DNA of 64,000 nucleotides from Parietichytrium sp. I65-24A (Eukaryota; Sar; Bigyra; Thraustochytrida; Thraustochytriidae), in the NCBI GenBank assembly GCA_012862575.1, contig BLSF01000017.1:577889-641888 (forward strand). The letters run 5' to 3'. The notes under the pieces were generated by a model. That model did no database searches, was not told the origin of the DNA, and saw only the letters and a program-made list of their open reading frames with translations. Of this stretch, positions 40,915-51,603 are shown piece after piece. A program made the translations under genes and the position numbers. The first letter of the stretch is position 1, and every line of letters starts with the position of its first letter.

Positions 40915-43900
40915 ATGTCGAAAGCCTTCGTGATGGCGTGGGCGAGCCAATCGGGTGCTTCGTCCTCGATGCGGAGAATGGAGTTTCCCGAGGTCTCCGA
41001 GGAGGAGCGAGAGCAGGGCAATGGCAATGGCAATGGCAATGGCAATGGCAATGGCAATGGCAATCTCCAGCTGGTGGTGGCGCACTCAAAGATGCGCGGC
41101 AAACACAAAGGACACCAAAACCGGCAAGTACTGGACGATTTGGAATCCACGCTGAAAGTGGCCGCCAATCGACTCTCGGCGCTGGAAGCAGTGCTCGGTA
41201 AGGAAAGGTCGACGGGGGAAACGTTTGACGGAGACGAGCGCTGGGAAGAGGACATCAAAAATGTGTTCCTTTACAAAAAGCGGGAGGAGCTGAGAAAGCG
41301 CAAGGAAGCCGACAAGTACGGGGAAATGGAAATGCAGGAATTTCTGTTTCGGTATAAACGTGAGCATAAAATGGAGCCCGCTGCAATCCAATTGCAGAGC
41401 TGGTGGAGAATGGCGATTCGAAGGAAGAGATTCAATTGTGTGCGAAACACACGCAGACGTTGGCTGTTTAGGTTCTTCCACGAATGGCTCTTATTTTTGG
41501 AATTGCGGAGCTTAGTCAAAAGGTTTGTGGCGAGGCGGTACCTGCATTTGTGGATTGAATTCAGAGATGAAGCGGTTCAGGCACGAGATCTTATTACTCG
41601 CATGGCGGATGAGAGCTCCGGGTTGGCGATGACAAAAGTTTTGACTAGAATACGTGCATTTGGCTTCGCGGAGAGTAGCTTTGCAAATTTAATGCCTCCC
41701 CGGCCCCGAGATAAGCAAGGGAAAACAGGTAGAACATGCAGATTTTCGCAGATTCAGATCCAGAAGGAAGATCTTTTGCTTGATCGCGTCCGCCTCATGG
41801 CAGAGCTCAAGTTCAAGCAAAAGGTTTGGAATAGGTGGCTTGGCCACATCAGGGAGCTAAATCAGAGGCGCGCGAAGGCAAGCCTCCACCTCTCCAGGAT
41901 GATTCGGATCAGCAAGAAGGGAGGAGTTGCGTCGAAGTGGACGGGGGAATTTGCCAGTTTTAGCTTCATTATGTGGGCTCGGATGACCAAGTTTCGAAGA
42001 AGCCTTCGCATGGGGGAAGCTGCGCCTTCATTTAGTGAGCACATTCCTGAATGGAACGAGTGGGTCAAGAAGGATGTTCGTCGGCGAGCGCTTAAAGCAA
42101 AAGCTTCGGAGCGTGGGCCGCTCGCTATGAAGAACCGTTATTTTGCGCGAATGTTCGACTTTGCTTCAACACGCAAGAGAACTCGTGAAATGCTCGCGAT
42201 TGCGCAGGCAAAGTATGAAAGAACGCGGATGCTCTCAATAATGCAACACTGGTTTGCATACTCACGAAAGCGAGGAGGAGTGATGCGACTGCAGCGCAAA
42301 ATTTTGGTCGCTTGGAACAGATGGGCAGAGCGTAAGGCCAGACTCAAGCTGGTGAAGCAATACCTCTCGACAAGTCTTCGGTCTTCACAGAAGCGCACGG
42401 TATTGGAATTTTGGAGAAAACGCAGAGGAGACGTTCAGGCTGCAAGATGTTTTCAGGAAGACAAGCTCTTCTCCTCGATTACAAAGCATTACAATATTGC
42501 TCTAGAGGCTGTGTTTCGGTGGCGAAATGACGTGACCCACGTCTACTTCTTGCAGGCATGGAAAGCCTGGAAGCGACTCTGCGCCAATCGCCAAAGCTGG
42601 GACCTGGCGAGATTTCATTACTTACGAATGGAAGCGCGGCGAATCTTACAAAAAACCTTCCACGCCTGGGCTAAGGCTGCCATCAAAATGCAACAACCAA
42701 GGGCAACAGTGATGGTGATAAATTATTGCGGGCCTGAGGATTTATCGCCGTTTTCGTCTTTCTCGTCGGTGGAGCAAAAGAGCACGACAGAGTCTCTTGT
42801 CGAAGACGACTTCGATCATGCGATCATGAGGGAGTGGCTACTGGGCGACACTCCTGACTGGGCAACACGCAAACGCCAAACGACAGAATTGCACCTCGCT
42901 GCTGATAGAGGTGACTTTGATATGGTGCACTCAATCTTGTCCAGATTTCAAGCACCCAGGAACACCATAAAACGATCTGCCCTTTCGGAGCAAAAACGTT
43001 TGATGGAAATCAAAATGCGCAAAGACCTCGCCACGCAGCAGGATGGTAGCGAGCCAAATATGAAACAAAATCCCGTAGAAGAACAAATCGGGCTCTATAG
43101 TACTGATGGTCTAGAGGTGTTTGCAGACTTTTGCATCGATATGAAGGATGAACGCGGCAACACGGCCCTCCACTTGGCCTCTAAACACATCGGGGATAGC
43201 TTTTTATCGGTTGTCATTCTCTTGGTGCAGAGTGGAGCGCAAGTGGCCTGCAAGAACGACAGAGGGAAGACACCGCGAGATATTTGCACAAGTCCCAAGG
43301 TTGATGCGTTCTTATCTGCTCACGAGGAGCGCATTGGCTCCTTTGCATTTACGGCTGCAGAGAGAAAAGCGTACAGACAGATCCGATGCGAAGTCTCTTG
43401 GAGGAATTTGAGTCTAGGCGGTTTCGTCAACTCACTGGTTCAGATATCCATGGGTGTAAACCTGAGCACCGGTGAGTGCATCCAGCCGCTGCATCACAGG
43501 TCAGAGAGACCTGCAGTTGGCCTTCCAAGCTCTTTCAGGGCATTAGAAGCAGTTCATCGTCGCATCGCAGATATACGCTGTGATCAGATGCCGAAACGAT
43601 TGCAACGTGACTCTTTACTTGTTAAACGTGGCATGGTCAGGGACACACTGAATAAATTTAAAACCTCCTCGGTCCCTCCGTCTGATCGAAAGAAAAGTAT
43701 TATGGAGACAGAGCTTGGCGCAAAGCCGGAGTCTGAGCAGTTTTTTTTGCCGTTTCGCGGAAGTGCACTAAATCACACTGAAATCACTCGAGTTCAAGAT
43801 GGCCCCCGGCTCGTGTCGCAGAAGGTGCTGCATCCTTTGCGAAATGAACACTTTGCATCTCAAGTGATTGGACTTCATAACAAACGGGTCGGAGGCAGGC

Positions 43901-46900
43901 TGTTCAAAATTTATTTCAATCAAAAAGAGGGGGTTGTTCAAGAAGCAGAGAGACTCTGTAAGTCAGTGCTGTTCCCCGGCCAAGCACAACGGGACGAAGC
44001 ACTTTCAGAATTTTACAGACTTCAAAATGCAACAATTGCGCTTAAGAGTGAGGCCGAGCCGAGGCTTCGTACCTTGTGGGGAGATGCATTACTCGTGCAC
44101 AGGGAGAGGCATCAGCGTCTCGAGCAAGAAGCCCGAGACTCCAAAGCAAAAATGAGGATGGAAAAGAAAATGATTCGAAAGTCCAAGGAAATAATAAAGA
44201 AAAGCGACTCACACATAAGCCTCGTCAACAAGAAACGAAAGGTGCACGCAAAAGCCATGAAGACTGGCCAAAAGCGTACAATGTTAACTTCAGTTCAATT
44301 ACAGAATGACATTGGCCAGGCTAGTGAAAGTTTGCAAAAGGTCAAAGACAGACTCGGAGTCATTACTTTGGAGCAAGCGGAACTTGTCCGTCGAAAGCAG
44401 ACGAAAACGGTCCGGTACGCAGCCCTTGTTCAAGAGGAGCAAAAGTTGCAGGCAAGCATCATCGAGAGCGAAGCAGCTATTGCCACGGCTACCGTGACAA
44501 AATCCAAGCTTATTACGGAGAACAATCTTCAGATGCAAACGCTTATCAAAGATATGGACGCCCTTCTTCGTGAAGAGAGGGAAGCTAGAGACAGAGTCGA
44601 GGAGCAGCAGCAACAGATCATGATCTGGACGGACAATATTTCGCAGTGCCTGGAATCTATTGAAGTGCTCAAGGAAGAATGGTGTCTGTTGCAATGCTAC
44701 ATCGAGGAGGAAGCCTTCCGGGCTCTCATGCCTTTCAGTGATTTTACGCCAAAGTTTGGCGTTGACGATCATGCTCAAAGATTTGAGGATCTACTAAAGG
44801 AGGAGTCTGATGATGATGATGGCGCGCACTCTGAAAGCGAATCTGAACAAGATAGCAAATGCAGCGCTGGAGAGACCGATTCCTCAGAGGCAGAGAGCGA
44901 AATCAGCGAGACTGAAGACGCAGATGAAGGAGGAATGGCCCCCACTGGCGTGTCAATGGCAAAAGATAGTTCACAGGGCAGAAAGAGATCCAAAGAAGCT
45001 AAAGCATCTGGCTCAGTTGGAGAGCAGCAAAAAGATATATGCGACGACAAGGGAGCGGTCGAATATGGCGAAGCGCCAGCCAGTGACGAGAATCTGCTTC
45101 GCTCTGAAATAGAGTCCGAAGGACCTCAATTGGAAGTCACCATGGCGGAGACCGAGCTTGAGGGAAGCCAAGAAGGAGATGATGAAATTGGGGATCTGTG
45201 CGAGGCACTGTCGACTGAAGAATCAGATATCAGCGTTTCGGAAAGTGATTCAGAAGAAAGTGAAGGCTCTGATGATCTAGACGATAAGGATCAACCCCAT
45301 ATTAGCCGGGCAGAGTTCAATGCCAAATCATCACAGAATGCTGGGGTTCTTGATGAGGACAGCATGAATGGACTTTCTTCGTGGGCTTCGGAAGACGAGG
45401 ACAGTATTGTTATGGCGCCAAAGGAAAGGAAAAAGAAAACTGGGGGCAAAAAAAGGAAAGGCGGGGCAAAGCCGAAAGGCGCAAGCAAGGCAAAATCGCC
45501 GTTGAAGCGAATGCTCACACGCGAAAACGTCCTCACTGCCCAGCGTTCGAAGCGAAAAAGCCTAAAGCCCCGTATCGATCCGGTTTTTGAGCTCGCCAAG
45601 CCTATGAACGAGAACGACTCGGGCACGAAGAAGCTCATTAAACAAGCCAAAGCCAAAGAGGCCGAGTACACCAAAGAGTTTCGGCGAAAAACGATGGTCG
45701 CTGTCGTGAGGACGGAGAACCAGCAAATCGATCAAGAACAGTCATCGCGGTGCCTGGATGAATTGTATGATCAAAGTCGCAGGTTGCTATTTGCAGGGGA
45801 GGTCATTAAAGAGGAGACCTTGACCAAGGAAAAGGAAGCCCAGCTTGCTCTCGAAGAGAAGGAGAGGCTGGAATTCGAAAAGCGTTCCAATGCAGTGGAC
45901 CCTAACCAGGCCTATCTCGGGTTTCGCGCAAGGCGAAAAGCTGTCACTTCTACCTCCCCTGGATCCGGCTCCGAGCCTCGAGCAGCCAGCAGGAATCTGC
46001 TAGAAATTGGACGGCAAAACTCGTTTTCGACGCAGGCATCGCTGACTGCGGAAACGCATGACAGGCTCGCGACAAGACGGTCAGAGAGTACATTCTCCTT
46101 TTTGCAGGACGACGATGTTGATGATGACTGGGAGAGTCTTCATGTTGAAAATCCTGCGAGTACCTTGCCGACGGAAGGGGGGAACAAGAACGTTGTATCA
46201 CCGGTCGCGTCACCGGTATACGATCCGGAGATGGAGCGTGGGTCAGACATCAATGCATACGATCCTGCTCACTACTTTGCAAATTTTCTTGTTGGGGTTT
46301 CTGCGGGGTCCAAAATAACCGAGGAGGAAGACGGTGATGCTGGAGCGCAACCGCATGCGTCTTCTCACACAGTGTTATGGAAACTGGCTTCGGAGAGTGT
46401 GTCTGTGAAGGAGCTTGGGGCCTTGTCGACAACAGACGACGCCAACCGGCGCCAAACGAATCGAAACGATCCTTTTTTGAAGATGGCCCGGCAGAATGAA
46501 TCGAGGATCTGGGTGGCACCATCCACTGAAGAAACATTTGATGAGGGCCATGCAGATTTGGCCTCACCTGCGTCGCTAATCCAGCGAGGAGATTCAGCGC
46601 ATGATGATCTGGAGTCACCAAAGCAGTTGTCCGAGCAAGAAAACCTTGATCATTGTTGCGATCGTGGGTTATCGAGTGCCAGCGAGGTGAGTGATACGGA
46701 GCGGATGGGCACACTATGCGACGACGACATCATGTCTGAGGCTGTTCATTCGCCACTTCCTACTGAGCACCAAAGTGACTTGGGCACAGCGATTGTGTCG
46801 TCAACTCGCAGTGAAAATAGGGCGGACATTTGCGAGGAGAATTTCGCAGATGAAGTTGTGCAAGAGGAGATGACTCTGGACAAATATTGGCCCTTCCCTG

Positions 46901-47994
46901 CAAATAAGGGCCCATCATTGACGCTGGAAGATCGGGTCGCGGAATCAATTTCTCGCCAAAAGAAGCTGGCAGAGGACCAAGCGCAGTTCTTTTGCCAGTC
47001 CTTGTCCATCCCAGCCGTCCATCAGTCACTCCACAAGTTTCAGAGTCGCCGAACACCAAAAGTGATTGCATCTCAGAAGCCGCTATCAAGTCAAAGCACC
47101 GACGGCAGCCAACAAGACTCTCAACACCTGGTGTTCAATCCAACTGGGAGCGTGGAGCTCCCGAAAGTTCGACAGTCCAAGTCGTCAAAGAGTTCGCGAG
47201 CAAATACGTCGCTAGCTATGTATTCCGAGATAGGTGGTTTCGATGATTCTCGACGCCCAAATTCATCTCAAGAGTCCTCCGTCTATCGACCGAGGCCGCT
47301 TGGCGAGGGAAGAGTTGCCCGGCTCGGGGTTGTTGGATGCGCAAGCAAAGTGACGAGTAGTGCATCCATGCCAGCTCTCCCCCAGATGCCGAAAACGAGA
47401 ACGATCATAGAGCAGGACAAAAGCTCTCTTTTGGTAAATGAGAGCAAGAACCCCAAATTTCAGAGCAGCTCTAGACAGCAAATGTCATTTTCATCGGTGA
47501 AGCTTGACTCAGAGTCGCTTTCTGAGAATTCAAATGCTCGTGCAAGAGCTTTAGCTTCCCCGTCGGCCCAAACCAAGAAGCGAAAGACATTTGACCGCTT
47601 GAAACCTCTGCAGAGCGGGTTCGGTACGAAGAGTTGCAGTGATCTTGCCGTTTCCGGGAGCCAAAATTCGTTTGTCTCATCACGAGCTGCGCTGCCGTTC
47701 TCGGAATCAAAAGAGAAACGCGCTCCAAATGTGATTTCGTCGGCGACGAATGGGGGTTGGTCAAGATTTAATGCGCAGTCCAGCGACTCTTCTGAAGCCA
47801 CCGTTTCCCTCGGAACCGGGCTCCGCGGGTCAAGCGTCATGAGCGACGTTTACGTTCAACAGAGCTCGAATGCTCAAGCGAGGGCGATTCCGCTATCCGC
47901 AGAAGAGACTGCAAAATTTCTCGAGACGGAACGCGGCGCAGCCATGATGAAGGCTGCGTATTCAATCGTACACCCAAACTTGCATCTGAATTAG
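40915..47994 (+). CDS. Giant SFI1-like / ankyrin-repeat / coiled-coil protein
   Basis: Single exon, 2359 residues. The N-terminus has eight perfect Gly-Asn repeats encoded by (GGCAAT)8. Residues about 150-600 are rich in evenly spaced Trp and basic residues, with helices such as FHAWAKAA, FFHEWLLF and MQHWFAYSRKRG. This is the pattern of SFI1 centrin-binding repeats and IQ-like motifs (AIQLQSWWRMAIRRKRF). Ankyrin repeats follow at about 658-820 (TELHLAADRGDFDMV; NTALHLAS). Next come a coiled coil (about 1066-1272), an acidic Ser/Glu region (about 1295-1462), a Lys-rich patch (about 1504-1530) and a long low-complexity Ser-rich C-terminus. A centriolar or cytoskeletal scaffold role is inferred from the repeats. 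I do not know an ortholog with this combination. Confidence 0.8.
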   Translation: MSKAFVMAWASQSGASSSMRRMEFPEVSEEEREQGNGNGNGNGNGNGNGNLQLVVAHSKMRGKHKGHQNRQVLDDLESTLKVAANRLSALEAVLGKERSTGETFDGDERWEEDIKNVFLYKKREELRKRKEADKYGEMEMQEFLFRYKREHKMEPAAIQLQSWWRMAIRRKRFNCVRNTRRRWLFRFFHEWLLFLELRSLVKRFVARRYLHLWIEFRDEAVQARDLITRMADESSGLAMTKVLTRIRAFGFAESSFANLMPPRPRDKQGKTGRTCRFSQIQIQKEDLLLDRVRLMAELKFKQKVWNRWLGHIRELNQRRAKASLHLSRMIRISKKGGVASKWTGEFASFSFIMWARMTKFRRSLRMGEAAPSFSEHIPEWNEWVKKDVRRRALKAKASERGPLAMKNRYFARMFDFASTRKRTREMLAIAQAKYERTRMLSIMQHWFAYSRKRGGVMRLQRKILVAWNRWAERKARLKLVKQYLSTSLRSSQKRTVLEFWRKRRGDVQAARCFQEDKLFSSITKHYNIALEAVFRWRNDVTHVYFLQAWKAWKRLCANRQSWDLARFHYLRMEARRILQKTFHAWAKAAIKMQQPRATVMVINYCGPEDLSPFSSFSSVEQKSTTESLVEDDFDHAIMREWLLGDTPDWATRKRQTTELHLAADRGDFDMVHSILSRFQAPRNTIKRSALSEQKRLMEIKMRKDLATQQDGSEPNMKQNPVEEQIGLYSTDGLEVFADFCIDMKDERGNTALHLASKHIGDSFLSVVILLVQSGAQVACKNDRGKTPRDICTSPKVDAFLSAHEERIGSFAFTAAERKAYRQIRCEVSWRNLSLGGFVNSLVQISMGVNLSTGECIQPLHHRSERPAVGLPSSFRALEAVHRRIADIRCDQMPKRLQRDSLLVKRGMVRDTLNKFKTSSVPPSDRKKSIMETELGAKPESEQFFLPFRGSALNHTEITRVQDGPRLVSQKVLHPLRNEHFASQVIGLHNKRVGGRLFKIYFNQKEGVVQEAERLCKSVLFPGQAQRDEALSEFYRLQNATIALKSEAEPRLRTLWGDALLVHRERHQRLEQEARDSKAKMRMEKKMIRKSKEIIKKSDSHISLVNKKRKVHAKAMKTGQKRTMLTSVQLQNDIGQASESLQKVKDRLGVITLEQAELVRRKQTKTVRYAALVQEEQKLQASIIESEAAIATATVTKSKLITENNLQMQTLIKDMDALLREEREARDRVEEQQQQIMIWTDNISQCLESIEVLKEEWCLLQCYIEEEAFRALMPFSDFTPKFGVDDHAQRFEDLLKEESDDDDGAHSESESEQDSKCSAGETDSSEAESEISETEDADEGGMAPTGVSMAKDSSQGRKRSKEAKASGSVGEQQKDICDDKGAVEYGEAPASDENLLRSEIESEGPQLEVTMAETELEGSQEGDDEIGDLCEALSTEESDISVSESDSEESEGSDDLDDKDQPHISRAEFNAKSSQNAGVLDEDSMNGLSSWASEDEDSIVMAPKERKKKTGGKKRKGGAKPKGASKAKSPLKRMLTRENVLTAQRSKRKSLKPRIDPVFELAKPMNENDSGTKKLIKQAKAKEAEYTKEFRRKTMVAVVRTENQQIDQEQSSRCLDELYDQSRRLLFAGEVIKEETLTKEKEAQLALEEKERLEFEKRSNAVDPNQAYLGFRARRKAVTSTSPGSGSEPRAASRNLLEIGRQNSFSTQASLTAETHDRLATRRSESTFSFLQDDDVDDDWESLHVENPASTLPTEGGNKNVVSPVASPVYDPEMERGSDINAYDPAHYFANFLVGVSAGSKITEEEDGDAGAQPHASSHTVLWKLASESVSVKELGALSTTDDANRRQTNRNDPFLKMARQNESRIWVAPSTEETFDEGHADLASPASLIQRGDSAHDDLESPKQLSEQENLDHCCDRGLSSASEVSDTERMGTLCDDDIMSEAVHSPLPTEHQSDLGTAIVSSTRSENRADICEENFADEVVQEEMTLDKYWPFPANKGPSLTLEDRVAESISRQKKLAEDQAQFFCQSLSIPAVHQSLHKFQSRRTPKVIASQKPLSSQSTDGSQQDSQHLVFNPTGSVELPKVRQSKSSKSSRANTSLAMYSEIGGFDDSRRPNSSQESSVYRPRPLGEGRVARLGVVGCASKVTSSASMPALPQMPKTRTIIEQDKSSLLVNESKNPKFQSSSRQQMSFSSVKLDSESLSENSNARARALASPSAQTKKRKTFDRLKPLQSGFGTKSCSDLAVSGSQNSFVSSRAALPFSESKEKRAPNVISSATNGGWSRFNAQSSDSSEATVSLGTGLRGSSVMSDVYVQQSSNAQARAIPLSAEETAKFLETERGAAMMKAAYSIVHPNLHLN
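41017..41064 (+). repeat. Coding hexanucleotide repeat (GGCAAT)8
   Basis: Eight perfect GGCAAT units encoding (Gly-Asn)8 near the N-terminus of the SFI1-like protein. The repeat length is a multiple of three, so slippage would change protein length without breaking the frame. Confidence 0.95.
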
Positions 47995-48219
47995 TGACTA
48001 CTGTATATTATGTTCTGTGTGCCATAGATTTCCACCGCAAGGTCTAAATGATTTTGACAATCCTTGTTGTGAATATTCAATTTTCCTCTTATAACAATGG
48101 AGAGCGAGATGTGCAGAGAAGAACTCGTTGAAAATGCATGCTTCGTTCACCTTGTGGCAAAGGAAAGGGGAGAAGCAAATCCGCACCCTCAATAGATAAT
48201 ATCGTCACAAATTGCTTTC

Positions 48220-51200
48220 TTAAGAGATGAAATACCTTATATCGTTGGTGAACGAATGGAAATTCTTTGTGAAAGACAATATTGCAGTGTCTCTGGGAAC
48301 GTTAGCCATCAACGAAGCAATCTCTTGATCCGGGAGCTCCACATTCCGCTGCCGTTTGACGTACTCACGCACGAAGTTTGGAAGGACGACCGAATAAAAA
48401 TCTTCCAAGTTGGCAGACGCAAGTCCAAAAATAGTGGTTAAGAGCTCCTCCTGCAAGAGCTGGTGGGTGTTTGCCACGAGAATACCAAGTAGCGTGTTAA
48501 TAAACGCAGGGCGCATGAGCGTACGAAACTCCTCTTGTTCGAACAAATGGTGAGAGCGGTTGAGCTCGTCAAATATGGCGAGATTGCTGCGAAAGAGTGT
48601 GGGTGATATCCCAGGGCGCATGAAAGACTGCAGGAGGAGATTCATGGCGGCGAAGAAGAACTCTTTACTCTGTTCAGACGCAAAGATGATCCCGCTTCTA
48701 TGCTGCGCAAGGTTTTCCTGGGGCGGACGAGTGAAAAAGTAGGTTTTCCAGTGCTGCCGAAGGATTTTGTGCACCAACTCGTACTGCACCTCAAGAAGGT
48801 CGCTGGCGGAGTCCGGGAGAGGGGATGAGCTAGGGCCCGTACCTTGGCCACTTGAAGCAGCCTCAGCAGTAAGCGAGTCAATGACCTTGGGCACATCGTC
48901 AAAGCACATGGACAAAACGCTTGGCAACAAGTTTCTGAAGAAGGGGGTAGGCTCATCCATCAGAACAGACAGGAGGCGTAAGAGTTTGAGCAAAAGCAAC
49001 ACACCGCCGTTCCCCACTTCTGCCAAAGACCTTGCCGTTGCATGCGAGCTAAACAAATGGACGAGACTCGAAACCGTCTGTTGGCAGTTCTCCACACCCG
49101 CTTGCTTGCCAAAAGATTGCAGAGAAGCAACGATGAAGTCCAACGCGTCGCGCGCCGTCCCGAGAGAGGCGCTGAGCGCCCTGCGCAAATTTGCTAGCGC
49201 AGCTTGGTCAGCCGTGGAGTACAAGTGGTGTGCAGGAGTAAGCAAGAGCGTAATAAGTCGAACCGAGTGAGGCAGCACATTCAGGCTAACCGGCGCGACG
49301 AAGGCCTTCACGTCCGTCTTCGCATTTCTCACAGAGGAGCATATTTCCGTGAGAATACACAAATGAGGGCGGCATCGCTCGGCTCGATGATTAATTGCAG
49401 TGGGGTCTTGAATTTGAGCAAGTTCCTCAACTGCCTGCTGAAGCTTCAGAGTTTCGGCGCCGACCAAATTGTAATAGTACGTTTGGCTCTCCTTCCAAAG
49501 AGGGTTGGAATCCTTACTGCCTTCCACAGGGAGTATAACAGATTCAGATAAGGCAACGTACAAAAGGCAACGGGCCTCCATCGGCAGACATCCAGACACC
49601 ATCTGGATGTTTTCTGAAAGCTTTTTGATTGCGTCAAAGTTTCGAAATTGTTTTGGAATCACTTTTGCTCCTATCGCATTCAGAAGCTCGATAGCCGCCA
49701 CAGAAACCTCTTCCGGAGGCGGGCTGATCCGAGCGTCCATAGATCCGAGCACCAATTGTAAGAGTCGGCCCATCAACTCGTTAAACTGCGCAGCCGCGCT
49801 GGCAATGTCCGGCCGAGCTCGGCAAAGTTCTTCCTTGGTGCCAGTCGGGAGCGTATCCAGAAACACTTCGTTCTGCAGGGATCCAAGCAGGCGAAACCAA
49901 GACGCTGAAGCTGTCAAAAGCTTCAAACAGCCAACATGTAAACGGGCATACCGTTGCCCGTGACTGAAGAGCCGGTGAGTTATTAGCGCATCCAGAACCT
50001 CCATGGCACGGGTAACAAGCCATATTACCGCGGTAAACGAGTTGGAAAAATGATTGCCTAAGCAGAGTGTCGGTGCGATTTGGGTATACAGGGCAAAAAG
50101 CCAGCAGATGTCTGCAACCCCTGCAAGTGTCGCATTGTCTTTGCCGCCAGAGCCCCCGTTCAGAGCGTTGCCAAGCCTTGGCAATGTTGCATTCAAATTC
50201 GTCCCAATTTCGTGAAGCAAGCGGTCAATCCCAGTCGAGGTTTCCGCGTTTGGCAACAGGGCAATATCCCCAACCAAAGCGACCACGCGTCGCAGATAAG
50301 TTTCGAGCTCGGTTTCGGTGCTTCGGGCAATGATTCTAGCGCTCGCCCGCTGTAAGTCACCAGTAAGCTCCGCCGTGCCTTCGACTGAGTGAGGTGTCTC
50401 ATCATCCAAGAAGTCCAAGAAATCCTCGCTCTTGGACCACAAGACGCGATCAACGAGCTTGATCATAAATTTCTCCATTGTGCTTTGGCATGCCACAAAA
50501 TCGGACAGATCTGGATTTTCGCAAACGACCTCGACATAGACCTGCCACGCCTCAAGACAGTCCAAAAAGTCTTCCGGAGTGGACTGTGCAAGTGTGTAGC
50601 TCGACAGCAGGTCGATAAACTCCTGGTTTTTCAGCTTTGATTGATACCTTTTAAGGAACACTCCTAAGAACCGAGTGTATTGGCTGATATATCCACCCGC
50701 GGCTGACTCCATCAGAGATTTATTTTGCACCAGCGTCTGCATGATTTCGATCGCGCACACGGATATCTTGAGCAGAAATCCTCGCTGTTCCGGAGGTACA
50801 TAATTTCTATCTAGGAGCTCGTTGATGCATTTCAGCGCATCCACCGCAAGCGGATTTTGGTAAAGTCTAACGTAATTGAACAACTCGTCCGAGATTGCTG
50901 GCGTTAGCCACTGGTTCAGCGGTGCCCACCCCATGATTTCCATCAAAATCTCAAAGCATTGAGAGAGTGACTCCTCCGCACGCGTGCTGTTGCGGATCTC
51001 TGGGCTCTTAGTTCCGTGAGCAAGGTTTGTTTCAACGATGTGAATAAAACTGGCCAAGTCTTGCCGCACGAGCCTCTGAAGATCTTGCTTTCGTTTGGTG
51101 TTGACCACTAATCTGCTCGACTCGGCAAGAAATTCTTCAATCGCGATGCGCAGAATCTTAAGCCCCAAGAGCCTGGCAGAATAGTTGGTCTCGTTACAAG

Positions 51201-51603
51201 CTCGCTTCACGATATCCATAAATTCTGGAAATTCCTCGGGCCAGTCCAACTTGGCGATGTGCACCACCACCTTCGCAAGCGAGTTGATACAAGGCCGCAT
51301 GGCCGCTTGGACAGGATCCATGCGCATCAGCTTACCGAGCAAGAAATCCCGAATCTTTGCCTTATCCATTCCCGGTACGCCCCTTGCCCAGCGGTAATCC
51401 ACGACGTGCTCCAGCGTAGTCCCCGCGTAGTGCAGCGCAGCCGGGCTCTGACTTTGCTCCAACAAACTGCAGGCCAATTCCAATGCCTCATCCTTATCCA
51501 TCAGCTTGGTCAGCTCGCTTTGCAAACGCATGCGCTCCTCGCCGCTCGTGTGGGCGCCATGGAGGCGCTCCAGCGCACGTTCCACTTCTACCACTTGAGC
51601 CAT
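48220..51603 (-). CDS. XPO6: Exportin-6 (nuclear exporter of profilin-actin)
   Basis: Single exon, 1127 residues, nearly the same as human XPO6 (1125). It is a karyopherin-beta HEAT-repeat protein. Early segments such as SPAALHYAGTTLEHVVDYRW, KVVVHIAKLDWPEEFPEFM and GLKILRIAIEEF match the XPO6 N-terminal Ran-binding and CRM1-like region. The C-terminal end, SFTKNFHSFTNDIRYF, resembles the XPO6 terminus. XPO6 carries actin-profilin out of the nucleus with Ran-GTP. ATG at 51603. The gene is convergent with the SFI1-like gene (225 bp between stops). XPO4 or XPO7 are the alternatives, but the opening region fits XPO6 better. Confidence 0.8.
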   Translation of the reverse strand: MAQVVEVERALERLHGAHTSGEERMRLQSELTKLMDKDEALELACSLLEQSQSPAALHYAGTTLEHVVDYRWARGVPGMDKAKIRDFLLGKLMRMDPVQAAMRPCINSLAKVVVHIAKLDWPEEFPEFMDIVKRACNETNYSARLLGLKILRIAIEEFLAESSRLVVNTKRKQDLQRLVRQDLASFIHIVETNLAHGTKSPEIRNSTRAEESLSQCFEILMEIMGWAPLNQWLTPAISDELFNYVRLYQNPLAVDALKCINELLDRNYVPPEQRGFLLKISVCAIEIMQTLVQNKSLMESAAGGYISQYTRFLGVFLKRYQSKLKNQEFIDLLSSYTLAQSTPEDFLDCLEAWQVYVEVVCENPDLSDFVACQSTMEKFMIKLVDRVLWSKSEDFLDFLDDETPHSVEGTAELTGDLQRASARIIARSTETELETYLRRVVALVGDIALLPNAETSTGIDRLLHEIGTNLNATLPRLGNALNGGSGGKDNATLAGVADICWLFALYTQIAPTLCLGNHFSNSFTAVIWLVTRAMEVLDALITHRLFSHGQRYARLHVGCLKLLTASASWFRLLGSLQNEVFLDTLPTGTKEELCRARPDIASAAAQFNELMGRLLQLVLGSMDARISPPPEEVSVAAIELLNAIGAKVIPKQFRNFDAIKKLSENIQMVSGCLPMEARCLLYVALSESVILPVEGSKDSNPLWKESQTYYYNLVGAETLKLQQAVEELAQIQDPTAINHRAERCRPHLCILTEICSSVRNAKTDVKAFVAPVSLNVLPHSVRLITLLLTPAHHLYSTADQAALANLRRALSASLGTARDALDFIVASLQSFGKQAGVENCQQTVSSLVHLFSSHATARSLAEVGNGGVLLLLKLLRLLSVLMDEPTPFFRNLLPSVLSMCFDDVPKVIDSLTAEAASSGQGTGPSSSPLPDSASDLLEVQYELVHKILRQHWKTYFFTRPPQENLAQHRSGIIFASEQSKEFFFAAMNLLLQSFMRPGISPTLFRSNLAIFDELNRSHHLFEQEEFRTLMRPAFINTLLGILVANTHQLLQEELLTTIFGLASANLEDFYSVVLPNFVREYVKRQRNVELPDQEIASLMANVPRDTAILSFTKNFHSFTNDIRYFIS

